DNA from: Enterococcus rotai
GTDB lineage: Bacteria > Bacillota > Bacilli > Lactobacillales > Enterococcaceae
Assembly: GCF_001465345.1 (NCBI RefSeq)
Contig: NZ_CP013655.1
Span: forward strand, 372,001-436,000
Length of the DNA stretch: 64,000 nucleotides
Reading direction: 5' to 3'
Shown: positions 55,314-63,955 of the stretch, in pieces
Layout: every line of letters begins with the position of its first letter
Numbering within the stretch: the first letter of the stretch is position 1
Translations under genes and position numbers: made by a program
Notes under the pieces: model-generated
Told to the model about the DNA's origin: nothing
Databases searched by the model: none
The model's input: the letters and a program-made list of their open reading frames with translations, nothing else

Positions 55314-55645
55314 TTTTGATTTGCTCCTTTCTCACCCGTTACAAATTTCAAGCCCATTACACCAATCAGTAATACTACGATCAAGAGAATTTTCGACACT
55401 TTAAATTCTTCACCAAAGAAGAGAATCCCTGTGATCACCGTCCCCGCCGTACCTAAACCAACAAAAACTGCATAAGCCGTTCCAACAGGCAACGTTTCAC
55501 CTGCTTTGATCAAGGCGTAAAAGCTGATAAGAATACAGACTGCTGTCAATAAAATTTCCCACCACGTACTACTATGTTTCATTCCAATGACCCATAAAAC
55601 TTCAAAAAATGCGCCAATCATTAATTTAATCCAATCCTTGTTCAT
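55310..55645 (-). CDS. SMR-family exporter, first subunit
   Basis: A 111-residue four-helix membrane protein with MIGAFFEVLWVIGMKHSSTWWEI (conserved glutamate in helix 1) and LPVGTAYAVFVGLGTAGTVITGILFFGE. It starts at the ATG at 55645, where AGGAGG lies in front; 35 more codons upstream are in the leader. It is translationally coupled to its partner gene. A terminator-like hairpin stands in its leader, so premature termination may regulate it. Confidence 0.88.
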   Translation of the reverse strand: MNKDWIKLMIGAFFEVLWVIGMKHSSTWWEILLTAVCILISFYALIKAGETLPVGTAYAVFVGLGTAGTVITGILFFGEEFKVSKILLIVVLLIGVMGLKFVTGEKGANQK

Positions 55646-55720
55646 GAAAAAACCTCCTAATTTTAAAAACGGTAACAACGTTCCGTTCCGCTTCACCTTA
55701 TACTTTTCAACATCCAACCA

Positions 55721-55780
55721 AAGAAAAAAAGTGCCAATCAACAATTCCATCTATGGCCTAAGAATTGTCGATTCACACTT
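55721..55780 (-). terminator. Leader hairpin of the SMR operon, candidate attenuator
   Basis: Arms 55762-55780 and 55729-55747 pair over about 17 of 19 positions counting G-U pairs, followed on the minus strand by TTTTTTTCTT. It lies about 80 bp before the SMR start and downstream of the promoter. I could not match the leader to a guanidine riboswitch. Confidence 0.5.
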
Positions 55781-55860
55781 TTACTGATAAATAGCCGGCG
55801 CAGTTTATCAAAAGTTGTTTGATTTAATTTTATTCTATTGATTCGTTGAAACTGTTTCTC

Positions 55861-55889
55861 ATTCTACTCCACAATCTAGAATTTGGCAA
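55861..55889 (-). promoter_or_regulatory. Promoter of the SMR operon
   Basis: TTGCCA (55884-55889) and TAGAAT (55861-55866) on the minus strand with a 17-bp spacer, about 215 bp before the start codon, giving a long leader. Confidence 0.5.
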
Positions 55890-56156
55890 TAGAATTTTTC
55901 TCTATTATTAATTAAAAAATTCTTAATATTCTTCTTCATTTCCCTACAAGACAAGCTTAAACCCCATTTTTATACCGAAATAAATACATAAATGTCTAAA
56001 AATTCAATCATTTTACTCGATTTTTTTCCATCTATCTTTCTGAAAATCTTTTTTGTTTATATAAAAAGCTGATTGAATCAACTTTTTATGAACATTTATA
56101 TCTCATGATTTTGTAAATCTAAGCAACATATGATACACTTACTTTATCAAAAAAAG

Positions 56157-56242
56157 ATTCCTAGTGAATCAGTCAACGTTGATATTACTTACTTTAGGCG
56201 GTAGTAATGTCAACGTCTTTCTTTTGTCTATACAAATTATAC
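56157..56242 (-). ncRNA. Candidate small RNA with opposed promoters
   Basis: On the minus strand TGGTATAAT (56237-56245, an extended -10) is followed by about 70 bases containing the stem ACGTTGACATTACT / AGTAATATCAACGT and then GATTC-actag-GAATC plus seven T, a terminator. On the plus strand TTGTAA (56115-56120) and TACACT with a 17-bp spacer drive a transcript through the same stem and into TCTTTCTTTT. No start codon with a ribosome binding site is inside. The stretch 55890-56110 is AT-rich and shows nothing else. Confidence 0.4.
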
Positions 56243-56284
56243 CACACTAAAATCTTTTTGAAAATATCCATAGACTTAGCGTAA

Positions 56285-56314
56285 TAAAAAGAACCCACCT
56301 CATTTGAGGTGGGT
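56285..56314 (-). terminator. Terminator of pepC
   Basis: ACCCACCTCA / TGAGGTGGGT, 2-nt loop, followed on the minus strand by TCTTTTTATT. Confidence 0.85.
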
Positions 56315-56327
56315 ATAATTTTTATCT

Positions 56328-57656
56328 TTATGCTAAAGCGCCCATTGGATCCCAAGGTGCTAGAACGGTTGGTTCTTGTTTCCAAACTTCTTGTAATTCT
56401 TTCGATAATAACTCTTTACGAATAACGATTTGATACGTATATTCATCCATCCAAGCATCACTCATCACAAAAAATCCTTTATCGCCGACTTTTTCTCCCC
56501 AGCTATTTTCTACTTTCCATTTAGTTGAAGTCCCATCGATTACATCGACTCCTGTTAAAACCATCGCATGGGTCATTAGACTTTCACCGAAATCCAAACG
56601 TTGTGCTTTCGTCATCGTGAAATCGATATCAAATAAATCATTCATATCATAAGCGTCTAGAGACATAATTCCACTATCTCTAGTTGAAGATTGACCAACA
56701 TCACAGCCAAACCAAACAGATTCACCTTGTTCTAATTGAGCTACAGCAAGTTTCTTAAAGGTGCTCATATCCACATTGATATACTTCACTTCTTTACCGC
56801 CTACGACATTGCCTAGCATTTCTACTGTGTAGGTTTGATTGTAAGGTTTATCCGCTGTGGGTGCATTGATCACACTTACATAGTCATCCAGGTTAACACC
56901 TACATATTTTTCATAGAATGATTGAGGCGTCAATTTTTGATCTAAATGATAGCTTTTCTCTTCATCACGGTATTCAAAATCAAACGTCTCTGGAGGTGTC
57001 CCTAATGAAGTTGCTAGAAAATTATATACTTCCTCTAACATTGTTTCTTTAACCGATTGAACTTCAGCTGCTGATTTTCCAGCCGTTATCAACTCACGCA
57101 AAATCGTTGCGTCTTTTCTTAGTTTTTTGTTTAGGTAATTGTTTAAGTCTCTAGAATTTGAGCTATTGCTACTTTCTGGCATAGCTGTTTTTGGCACTAC
57201 ACCATATTTTTGGAAAAGAGATACGATCATATCCCATTGTCCACCATCTTGCTGTGGTGTTGCTAATAAGAATGCAACCTTTCGGCTATCTAATTCTTGA
57301 TCTGCTGTCGCGATGATATTCTCATAGAAATAATTTGATTTTTCGTACTTATCCCAGAAAAATGTATAGTTTTGAGAAAGTTCAAAATCTTTTAAGTTGA
57401 AGCTATTGATCATTTTGTGTCTAAAAGTGTTTAAGGCTGCAAACATCCAGCAACGTCCGCTTTGTTTTTGGTTGGCTACTTTTCCTGTGGCAATATCGAC
57501 AGAAAATACTGGCACATTATTTACTTCAGACTGTTGATTTTGAGCAGAAGCTGTGATGCCATTTTTGACAACGCCACGTTGTAAGGCGTTTAGTTTATTA
57601 TTTTCTATGAAACTATCATGAAATTTTTGTGTTACAGTTGGTTCGATCACTGACAT
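56328..57656 (-). CDS. pepC: Aminopeptidase C (bleomycin hydrolase family)
   Basis: A 442-residue cytoplasmic thiol aminopeptidase of papain fold, normally a hexamer. The catalytic cysteine is in QKQSGRCWMFAALNTFRHK (about 66-84), the histidine in LMTHAMVLTGVD near 365 and the asparagine in WKVENSWGEK near 386. The C-terminal tail that enters the active site is present (DPMGALA). Length equals the family norm. It is monocistronic and divergent from the gntR operon. Confidence 0.96.
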   Translation of the reverse strand: MSVIEPTVTQKFHDSFIENNKLNALQRGVVKNGITASAQNQQSEVNNVPVFSVDIATGKVANQKQSGRCWMFAALNTFRHKMINSFNLKDFELSQNYTFFWDKYEKSNYFYENIIATADQELDSRKVAFLLATPQQDGGQWDMIVSLFQKYGVVPKTAMPESSNSSNSRDLNNYLNKKLRKDATILRELITAGKSAAEVQSVKETMLEEVYNFLATSLGTPPETFDFEYRDEEKSYHLDQKLTPQSFYEKYVGVNLDDYVSVINAPTADKPYNQTYTVEMLGNVVGGKEVKYINVDMSTFKKLAVAQLEQGESVWFGCDVGQSSTRDSGIMSLDAYDMNDLFDIDFTMTKAQRLDFGESLMTHAMVLTGVDVIDGTSTKWKVENSWGEKVGDKGFFVMSDAWMDEYTYQIVIRKELLSKELQEVWKQEPTVLAPWDPMGALA

Positions 57657-57744
57657 ATTGATTCATCCTTTCGATTATAAGGTTAGTTCCCATTGTCATT
57701 ATATGCCTGAATCTTCAATCACTCAAGTTTTTGATAAGATAAAT

Positions 57745-57782
57745 TTGCATTTTTGCATTACGTGTATTATTATATGTAATAC
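57745..57782 (+). promoter_or_regulatory. Promoter and candidate operator of the GntR operon
   Basis: TTGCAT and TATTAT with a 17-bp spacer. GTATTA-ttatatg-TAATAC (57764-57782) is a perfect inverted repeat over the -10 element, well placed for autorepression by the GntR protein. Confidence 0.6.
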
Positions 57783-57807
57783 AAAGGAACGAAAAAGAGG
57801 TGATAAT

Positions 57808-58182
57808 ATGTTATTGGAGATAGATACTCAAAATCAAATGCCGATTTATCAACAGATTTGTAATCAATTGATCCTTGGGATTGCTACAAATAAGTTGAAG
57901 CCAGGTGAAATTTTACCTTCTGTTCGACAAATGGCTGATGAAATCGGAGTCAATATGATGACTGTTTCAAAAGCTTATACTTTATTGAAAAATGATGGGT
58001 ATATTTTAACTGATCGTCGAAATGGAACGAAAGTAGCCGAAAAACAACCGCTGGATCCACCTTTTTATACACGTTTTTTAAAGGAACTGGAATTATTGCT
58101 AGCCGAGGCTTCTATTCATCAATTATCTGAAAAAACAATCCAAGCAGAAATCAAACAGATTTATCAAAAATTTGAACAGTAA
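57808..58182 (+). CDS. GntR-family (YtrA-like) repressor
   Basis: A 124-residue regulator. The GntR winged helix occupies about residues 8-75 (QICNQLILGIATNKLKPGEILPSVRQMADEIGVNMMTVSKAYTLLKNDGYI). Only a short helical tail for dimerisation follows, as in the YtrA subfamily that controls ABC or membrane-protein operons after cell-wall stress. AGAGGTG precedes the ATG at 57808; the upstream 50 codons of the same frame are not translated. The next gene starts 14 bp after its stop. Confidence 0.9.
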   Translation: MLLEIDTQNQMPIYQQICNQLILGIATNKLKPGEILPSVRQMADEIGVNMMTVSKAYTLLKNDGYILTDRRNGTKVAEKQPLDPPFYTRFLKELELLLAEASIHQLSEKTIQAEIKQIYQKFEQ

Positions 58183-58196
58183 AAGGTGTGTTGAAA

Positions 58197-59579
58197 ATGA
58201 ATTTCTTTCTATATTTACTACTTGTTGGGGTCAACTTTTTAATGGCATTAGCGGGTAGAATCCCTGCTAATCCACATAAAAATATTATTTTAGAAACAAC
58301 TTTACCTAAAGAAAAACTTCAAGATGAACAAGTTCTAACGATTAGTAGAACTTACAAGAAACGGCTATTACAGTGGGCCTTTATTTTCTCTGTCGCTGCG
58401 CTTCCGATCCTTACCATATCGTATGATTCATTGACATTGATTTATTTTTTAGTAATGATCTTTGGCTTTATTGGCACCTCATTTTATTTACAGGTCATCT
58501 ATATTCGTAAAATGACGACTGTTAAAGTCCAAAATAATTGGGTTTTACCTACAAGCCCACTCTTAGTTGATACCGCATTAGTGGCTAATAAAAATCGTAA
58601 ATTAATTTCGATTTGGTGGTTTTTACCTAGTATTTTGATCACTCTTTTGGGTTGCATTTATTCTTTTACAACTCTTGGTTTGTCTAATGGGAACTGGATC
58701 ATTGGTCTGATTTCACTGCTAATGTCAGCCATGTTTTTACTTTTTTATTATTTTATTGCACGGTTTCCTGTTAAGCCTTTAACATGTGATGAAACAATTA
58801 ATCAACAAGTCAATGATCAAATGCGACATCATTGGTCTGTTTTAATGGCTGTTTCAGCACTAGTTTTGAGCCCGCTAGCGTTTATTTCTGTTAGCTCAGT
58901 TTCAATTCCTTATGAAAAAATGATGTTGTTTTCAGTGGGTTACGCTATATTTATTCTTGGCTTTGTCCTTTTCACTTTTTACTATTTATTTTCATCAAGA
59001 AAAAAACAGGATCAATTGATTGCACAAGCAAAGGAATATCGTTATAGTGATGAAGATCAATATTGGAAGTATGGCATTTATATTAATCCAAATGATAAAA
59101 GAATCATGATCCCGGACCGTGTAGGGATGAATATCTCTGTAAATTTAGGCCGACCAGCCGGGAAACTGGCTTTAGGGATAATCGGTGTTTTGGTTTTATT
59201 TTCTTTAATTGGAGCTAGTGTTCCAATGGTGATCAGTGATTTTTCTGCCAATCCATTTGAATTGAGCACATCACATAACGGGATCTCTCTATCTGCTCCT
59301 TTAAGTCAAAGTAGAAAAATCACTTGGGATGAGATTGAATCTGTAGAATTGATCAATACGCTTCCTAAAGATCGACTTAAACTATACGGGACAGCAACAG
59401 AAAATTATTTAACTGGGGAATTTCAACTCAATAATGAACCTGCCTATTTACTTGTTTTAGCAAATAAGAAACCGATTTTAGAAATAAAGACGAATGATAA
59501 GCTGTATTACTATACAAATAAAGACACAAAATTGACTGAAAAATACTATAAGGATATTCAAACGATTCGTGGGAAATAA
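58197..59579 (+). CDS. DUF1648/DUF5808-type membrane protein
   Basis: A 460-residue polytopic membrane protein with about eight hydrophobic helices. The N-terminal GVNFLMALAGRIPANPHKNI and the later DEDQYWKYGIYINPNDKRIMIPDRVGMNISVNLGRPAGK segment are typical of proteins with DUF1648 and DUF5808 regions that occur behind YtrA-type regulators. The C-terminal 110 residues are extracytoplasmic and PH-like. I use the ATG at 58197 with AAAGG upstream. Function is unknown; association with envelope stress or peptide antibiotic immunity is inferred from the regulator type. Confidence 0.8.
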   Translation: MNFFLYLLLVGVNFLMALAGRIPANPHKNIILETTLPKEKLQDEQVLTISRTYKKRLLQWAFIFSVAALPILTISYDSLTLIYFLVMIFGFIGTSFYLQVIYIRKMTTVKVQNNWVLPTSPLLVDTALVANKNRKLISIWWFLPSILITLLGCIYSFTTLGLSNGNWIIGLISLLMSAMFLLFYYFIARFPVKPLTCDETINQQVNDQMRHHWSVLMAVSALVLSPLAFISVSSVSIPYEKMMLFSVGYAIFILGFVLFTFYYLFSSRKKQDQLIAQAKEYRYSDEDQYWKYGIYINPNDKRIMIPDRVGMNISVNLGRPAGKLALGIIGVLVLFSLIGASVPMVISDFSANPFELSTSHNGISLSAPLSQSRKITWDEIESVELINTLPKDRLKLYGTATENYLTGEFQLNNEPAYLLVLANKKPILEIKTNDKLYYYTNKDTKLTEKYYKDIQTIRGK

Positions 59580-59581
59580 AA

Positions 59582-59625
59582 AAAAGGTTGAGCTCTCTCT
59601 TAAGGGTCCAACCTTTTCTTTACTG
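59582..59625 (+). terminator. Terminator of the GntR operon
   Basis: AAAAGGTTG (59582-59590) and CAACCTTTT (59609-59617), followed by CTTTACTG. Confidence 0.7.
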
Positions 59626-59654
59626 TTATCTAGCTTCACGAGCTCGTTACGCTT

Positions 59655-59999
59655 TTATTTTTCCAATGTATTCTTGATCATACCCAATAATGTTTTCACA
59701 TCATCGATCTTGTATCTACTATTTCTAGATTGATGATTGAACACTGTTACCTGTTCATCAAATACACAACTATACTGTTTTTCTAATTCTTGTCTGCTGA
59801 AAAATAAAACGGGTCGACTTTTAACTCGGATCGCTTCTTGATTAGTCAATAATTTATTCAAATCTTCACTAACGGTGTTTCTTGCTAAAGATAACACCTC
59901 ACTGATTTTTTGAGCTGTATTCCCTTTCAATTGTTCCACTGTTTTTTGCTTTTTCGTTTGTTCAGCGAGAATATTGCCTACTTTTTCTAACCTGTGCAT
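59655..59999 (-). pseudogene. N-terminal fragment of a LevR-like sigma-54 activator
   Basis: A 114-residue frame. Residues 1-75 resemble the N-terminal winged helix of LevR/MtlR-type PTS regulators (KISEVLSLARNTVSEDLNKLLTNQEAIRVKSRPVLFFSRQELEKQY). The AAA+ sigma-54-interacting domain and the PRD/EIIA domains that make up the other 700 or more residues are missing. It has an ATG and a fair upstream GAGGTGAG, so a short DNA-binding protein could still be made. Decay of a longer gene is the simpler explanation. Confidence 0.55.
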
Positions 60000-60162
60000 A
60001 TCAGCTCACCTCATTTGTTTATTAAGAATTATTATACTTAATTGCTTGATAAGTTAATAAAGAAGATTATTTTGCTAAAAAATGCTCGATTCTGCAAATT
60101 ATACTTTGACATATTTCTTTAATGTGATTAAACTAAGCTTAATGAATAGGAGTGAACAACTA

Positions 60163-60642
60163 ATGACTGTATTCAGTTTAAGAAAATATCAAAAATCTGA
60201 TTTAGAAAACATAATTGCTATATTTAACGGAACTGTTCAAGCAATCAATAAAAAAGATTATACACAACAACAGATCGAACAATGGGTACAGCTATCACCT
60301 GATTACGATAAATGGGATGCTGAACTATCGTCTAGTTATACAATGGTTGCATTAAACAGAATGGAAATCATCGGTTTCGGTAATATATCTGACACGGGTG
60401 AGCTTGGTTACTTGTATGTCGATAAAAAGTGGATTGGCTATGGCATAGGAAAAATGTTAGTCCAAGACTTAATGGATCATGCACTTAAAGCAGGAGCAAA
60501 AGAACTGATCGTTTATTCATCGATCACAGCGAAGCCTTTCTTTGAATCGTTTGGATTTGAGGTAGTGGAACAAAAAATCAATTACCGTAATGGTGTTTTG
60601 CTTATGAACTATTTGATGGTTTATCGTAAAGAGGCCAAGTAA
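60163..60642 (+). CDS. GNAT-family N-acetyltransferase
   Basis: A 159-residue acetyltransferase. The acetyl-CoA-binding loop is VDKKWIGYGIGKMLVQDLMDHA (about 85-106), followed by ELIVYSSITAKPFFESFGFEVVEQK, and the N-terminal FSLRKYQKSDLENIIAIFN is typical. AGGAG precedes the ATG at 60163; the longer frame upstream has none. Substrate unknown. Confidence 0.87.
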   Translation: MTVFSLRKYQKSDLENIIAIFNGTVQAINKKDYTQQQIEQWVQLSPDYDKWDAELSSSYTMVALNRMEIIGFGNISDTGELGYLYVDKKWIGYGIGKMLVQDLMDHALKAGAKELIVYSSITAKPFFESFGFEVVEQKINYRNGVLLMNYLMVYRKEAK

Positions 60643-60672
60643 GGATTTAACTTACTGAATTGTTTAGCAATA

Positions 60673-60725
60673 CAAAATAGAGACATTCACTGGAAATTTC
60701 AGAGATGCCTCTATTTTGTCGTTTT
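60673..60725. terminator. Bidirectional terminator
   Basis: CAAAATAGAG (60673-60682) and CTCTATTTTG (60709-60718), with TCGTTTTTATTT on the plus side, between convergent genes. Confidence 0.75.
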
Positions 60726-60735
60726 TATTTATTTT

Positions 60736-61353
60736 TCAGTTATTATTTTCGATCTTGTTTTTCAAGTATTCAATCAGAGAACGATAATCAACCTTCAGAT
60801 AATCTGTAACATCAAATTCGTGAAGTTCTCCTAACTGAAATTGATTATAACCTCTTGTGTTAATAATTTGTTTGAATCCTGCTTTTGTAATATGATTGTC
60901 TGCTTCGTTGCGATTTTCTAATTGATCCTGAAAATGGTAATGCGTCATCAAATGACTCAGATGTCGCTCAGGCTCTAAATCCCGTTTCTTTCTGCGTTCC
61001 CACAAGACTTCAAAATCAGCAACCAAACGGATCGTGATCACTTCATATCCATAAGTATCAGCAAATTGAGCGAGTTTATCTTTTTGTTTGTCACTAAATG
61101 GATACTCTGAAACGATCACCTGTTTTCCTGCATCCATATATAATTCTAAAACCCCATAATAAAAGTGCCAAACTCTTTGTTCCAACCGCTGCTTTTCATC
61201 AAGCGTATCAAATCCAACTGAATCAGCAAACAATTCCTTCCCTTCATCTGGTGTGATCAAAAATATGTCTGGAATCTGTTCTTGGATTTTTTGGATCAAA
61301 TAGGTTTTCCCTGTTGCGGGACTACCTGCAAGTAAGATTAAAAATTTTTGCAT
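60736..61353 (-). CDS. P-loop ATPase/kinase, AAA_33 type
   Basis: A 205-residue small kinase-like protein with Walker A GSPATGKT (10-17), an acidic strand VIVSEYPFS and a lid-like region RRKKRDLEPERHLS (about 115-130). It is built like zeta-toxin/polynucleotide-kinase-type or small-molecule kinases. It follows a class II aldolase gene in a PTS operon, so a sugar or sugar-phosphate may be the substrate. I cannot name it further. Confidence 0.72.
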   Translation of the reverse strand: MQKFLILLAGSPATGKTYLIQKIQEQIPDIFLITPDEGKELFADSVGFDTLDEKQRLEQRVWHFYYGVLELYMDAGKQVIVSEYPFSDKQKDKLAQFADTYGYEVITIRLVADFEVLWERRKKRDLEPERHLSHLMTHYHFQDQLENRNEADNHITKAGFKQIINTRGYNQFQLGELHEFDVTDYLKVDYRSLIEYLKNKIENNN

Positions 61354-61359
61354 CCAATC

Positions 61360-62223
61360 CTACCTCATACCAAGTGGGCTGTCCACATTCATAAATAACC
61401 CTATTTTATGTTTGACGATTTCATGACATACTTCATTGGCAGGAATTACATTGTATCGTAACGACTTATTAATGGCTGTCGCTTCAAATGATTCTTTCGC
61501 CGTTTTAGTCCAATTAACCAAAAGTTCTGTCCCCACATTGAATTTTCGGATACCGTTATTGATCAGCTCTGGGTAGTCTTCTTCTTTTACACCAGTTCCT
61601 CCGTGGATTACAAGGGGAATATCAACCGTGGCATGAATCTCTTTTAACAACGGTAAGTTGACTTCTGTTTTAGACTTAAATTGACCGTGATTGGTTCCAA
61701 TCGCAATTGCTAAAGCATCAATTCCTGTAGCTTCTACAAAAATACGGGCATCTGCTGGTTTTGTGTAGACTTTGTCATTTTCCTCTACATGAATTCCTTC
61801 CTCTGTGCCTCCGATCGTTCCTAATTCCCCCTCAACAGAGACTCCTCGTGGATGGGCATATTCTACCACAGCTTTCGTTTTCAAAATATTTTCTTTAAAC
61901 GGTAAATGAGATCCATCATACATTACAGATGTATACCCTTGATCGATTGCCTCTTTGATATCATCAAAATTTCTTGCATGGTCTAAGTGAAGAACTGCAT
62001 CTACCATTTCTCTGTCAGCCATCGTTTTCACTACAGAAACTAACACATCATAACCAATATATTTCGCTGTATCCACACTGGTTTGAATAATAATCGGAGC
62101 ACCCATTTCTTTCGCTGCCCGAATCATTTCCGGCAACATTTCTAAATTATGAGCGTTAAAAGCACCTACGGTAAAATTTAATTCTTCTGCTATTTTTGTG
62201 ACTTCTTTTAAGGTTGTATACAT
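61360..62223 (-). CDS. Class II (zinc) ketose-bisphosphate aldolase
   Basis: A 287-residue TIM-barrel aldolase of the fructose/tagatose-bisphosphate family. The zinc and catalytic residues are in VLHLDHARNFDDI (about 79-91, H and D), VEGELGTIGG (about 131-140), NHGQFK near 180 and VIHGGTGVKEED near 208. I use the ATG at 62223 with GGGGAG upstream (protein starts MYTTLKEV). It lies in an operon with an ascorbate-type PTS permease and a small kinase, so the natural substrate may be another ketose phosphate than FBP. Confidence 0.9.
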   Translation of the reverse strand: MYTTLKEVTKIAEELNFTVGAFNAHNLEMLPEMIRAAKEMGAPIIIQTSVDTAKYIGYDVLVSVVKTMADREMVDAVLHLDHARNFDDIKEAIDQGYTSVMYDGSHLPFKENILKTKAVVEYAHPRGVSVEGELGTIGGTEEGIHVEENDKVYTKPADARIFVEATGIDALAIAIGTNHGQFKSKTEVNLPLLKEIHATVDIPLVIHGGTGVKEEDYPELINNGIRKFNVGTELLVNWTKTAKESFEATAINKSLRYNVIPANEVCHEIVKHKIGLFMNVDSPLGMR

Positions 62224-62248
62224 GTGTTTCTCCCCAATCTTTTCAATT

Positions 62249-62650
62249 TTACTGACCGCTGATCGTAACTTGTTTAGCGATTTTTCGCATGTCATCCATT
62301 TTATTCATCCATTTATCAATGCCGGCATCATCCCCATTTTTTGCTGCTTCTGCACGTTTTTGATTGTACAAACTCATTAATTTTTTATAACCTGCGCCAA
62401 TACTATTTTTATAGGACTGACTTTTCTCTAACGCTACGATTGCTTCGTCTATTTCACTAAGTTGTGCCAATAACAAGCCGACTTCTTCATATTTTTCAGC
62501 GAACACACTATCTATTGGTTCTGATGATGCAATTTCTACAGTAAGTTGTTCTATTTCTTGGCGTAATTCTTCTTTTTGTTCTTCTGTTAAAGTCTCGTCT
62601 ACTTCTAGTTTGACAGGCTTTGTTTTTTTCTTTTTTAGAAAATCAAACAT
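62249..62650 (-). CDS. Small helical protein of the PTS operon
   Basis: A 133-residue charged helical protein with a basic start (MFDFLKKKKTKPVK), then TPR-like helices with EKYEEVGLLLAQLSEIDEAIVALEKSQSYKNSIGAGYKKLMSLYNQKRAEAAKNGD. It has no membrane segment or PTS phosphorylation motif. AAAGGAG precedes the ATG. It sits between the EIIC gene and the aldolase gene. It may be a scaffold or regulator of these; I do not know a characterised relative. Confidence 0.7.
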   Translation of the reverse strand: MFDFLKKKKTKPVKLEVDETLTEEQKEELRQEIEQLTVEIASSEPIDSVFAEKYEEVGLLLAQLSEIDEAIVALEKSQSYKNSIGAGYKKLMSLYNQKRAEAAKNGDDAGIDKWMNKMDDMRKIAKQVTISGQ

Positions 62651-62665
62651 CGTTTCACTCCTTTC

Positions 62666-63955
62666 CTAAAAGGCCTTCATGATCGGGCTAATGATCCAAG
62701 CATATAAAAGTGCTGCCGTAACTGTATCCACATCTGTTGCTGTAGCATTGACAAAGCCCATGCTATTGAAAATCGTCACTAATAATGCAGGCAATAATGT
62801 GATAAAGAATCCATGTGCGATTCCGCCGATGATCGCACCACGTCTACCACCCACTGCATTCCCGAAAATCCCTGCAGTGCCGCCTGCAAAAAAGTTCGTT
62901 AGCATTCCAGGTAAAATCATCGCTAAGCCAAATGTTGGTAAAATAAACATCGCAAAAACGGCACCGATTGTTGTCGTAATAAATCCTAAAATCACAGCAT
63001 TTGGGCTATATGGAAAAAACACTGGACAATCTAAAGCTGGAATAGCGTTTGGCACTAGTTTCATTGCAATCCCTCTAAAGGCTGGAACGATTTCTCCAAG
63101 TAGTAAACGAACACCTGCTAACAAAACATATACGCCGACGACAAATTGAATCGCTTGTAAGAAAGCAAACATGATATAGTTTTGATTGCCAGACAAGGTT
63201 GCTGCAAATGTTTCACCTGCAAATAATACGGTCACGATATATAATGGCACCATCACAACCATCACAGATAAATACGTATCTTGAAGAAACTCAAAGGATT
63301 TCGGCAACTTAAGATCTTCCACAGACTTCTTATTTTCACCACGTTCGCCAAAAATCCAGGCAACGCCTGCTTCAAATAGATACCCAATCGTACAAAAATG
63401 ACCTAGTGCAATATCATCTGATCCTGTTATTTTCCGGATGAACGGCTGTGCGATTGCTGGCATTGCCACCGCAAAAACACCACCAATAAATCCACCAACC
63501 ACAATCAACGCAATCCCGCGAAGTCCAGCAAAGTAACCAAATACTGTTGTCATCGTTGCCATCCACAAAATAGCTTGCCCTGTTAAAAAGATATATTTCC
63601 ATTTTGTAAAGCGGGCAATTAAAATGTTGAATACAAAAATTGCTAAAAATGTTAATGCGATATCCCGACCGAGTCCAAGTTCATTCATTGCTTGTCCATT
63701 AATCGCTTCAATGGAAGGAATGATTCCTTGCATATGAAATCCTTTAGTAAAAATCTCACCAAAATAAGTCAAACTTCCTACAATAATACTAGAACCTGCA
63801 CTTAACACTTGAAACCCTAACAACGTTTTTAATGAACCAGATAACACTTGACCAATCGATTTCTTTTGTAAAATCAAGCCCAACATAGCAATCAAGCTGA
63901 TCGTAATCGATGCCTGCGTCAAGATATTCTCGATGATAAAATTAACTACCCCCAT
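62666..63955 (-). CDS. PTS EIIC permease, ascorbate (SgaT/UlaA) family
   Basis: A 429-residue integral membrane permease with about 11 helices. It resembles UlaA/SgaT in SLKTLLGFQVLSAGSSIIVGSL (about 40-61), IPSIEAINGQAMNELGLGRDIALTF (79-103), DIALGHFCTIGYLFEAGVAWIFGE and LDCPVFFPYSPNAVILGF. GGAGGG precedes the ATG. The phosphorylating EIIA and EIIB domains are not on this protein and should be encoded just outside the right edge of the window. The aldolase and kinase genes downstream suggest a substrate that enters a ketose-phosphate route. Confidence 0.9.
   Translation of the reverse strand: MGVVNFIIENILTQASITISLIAMLGLILQKKSIGQVLSGSLKTLLGFQVLSAGSSIIVGSLTYFGEIFTKGFHMQGIIPSIEAINGQAMNELGLGRDIALTFLAIFVFNILIARFTKWKYIFLTGQAILWMATMTTVFGYFAGLRGIALIVVGGFIGGVFAVAMPAIAQPFIRKITGSDDIALGHFCTIGYLFEAGVAWIFGERGENKKSVEDLKLPKSFEFLQDTYLSVMVVMVPLYIVTVLFAGETFAATLSGNQNYIMFAFLQAIQFVVGVYVLLAGVRLLLGEIVPAFRGIAMKLVPNAIPALDCPVFFPYSPNAVILGFITTTIGAVFAMFILPTFGLAMILPGMLTNFFAGGTAGIFGNAVGGRRGAIIGGIAHGFFITLLPALLVTIFNSMGFVNATATDVDTVTAALLYAWIISPIMKAF

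Noticed and set aside
55640-55860. Guanidine-I (ykkC) riboswitch before the SMR pair
   Set aside because: The conserved ykkC sequence blocks were not found in the leader.
55970-56011. 13-residue hydrophobic frame MIEFLDIYVFISV, considered as a type I toxin
   Set aside because: No ribosome binding site and no similarity by eye to Fst-type toxins.
56194-56385. 63-codon minus-strand frame over the end of pepC
   Set aside because: It crosses the pepC terminator and the hairpin region and has no ribosome binding site; a shadow.
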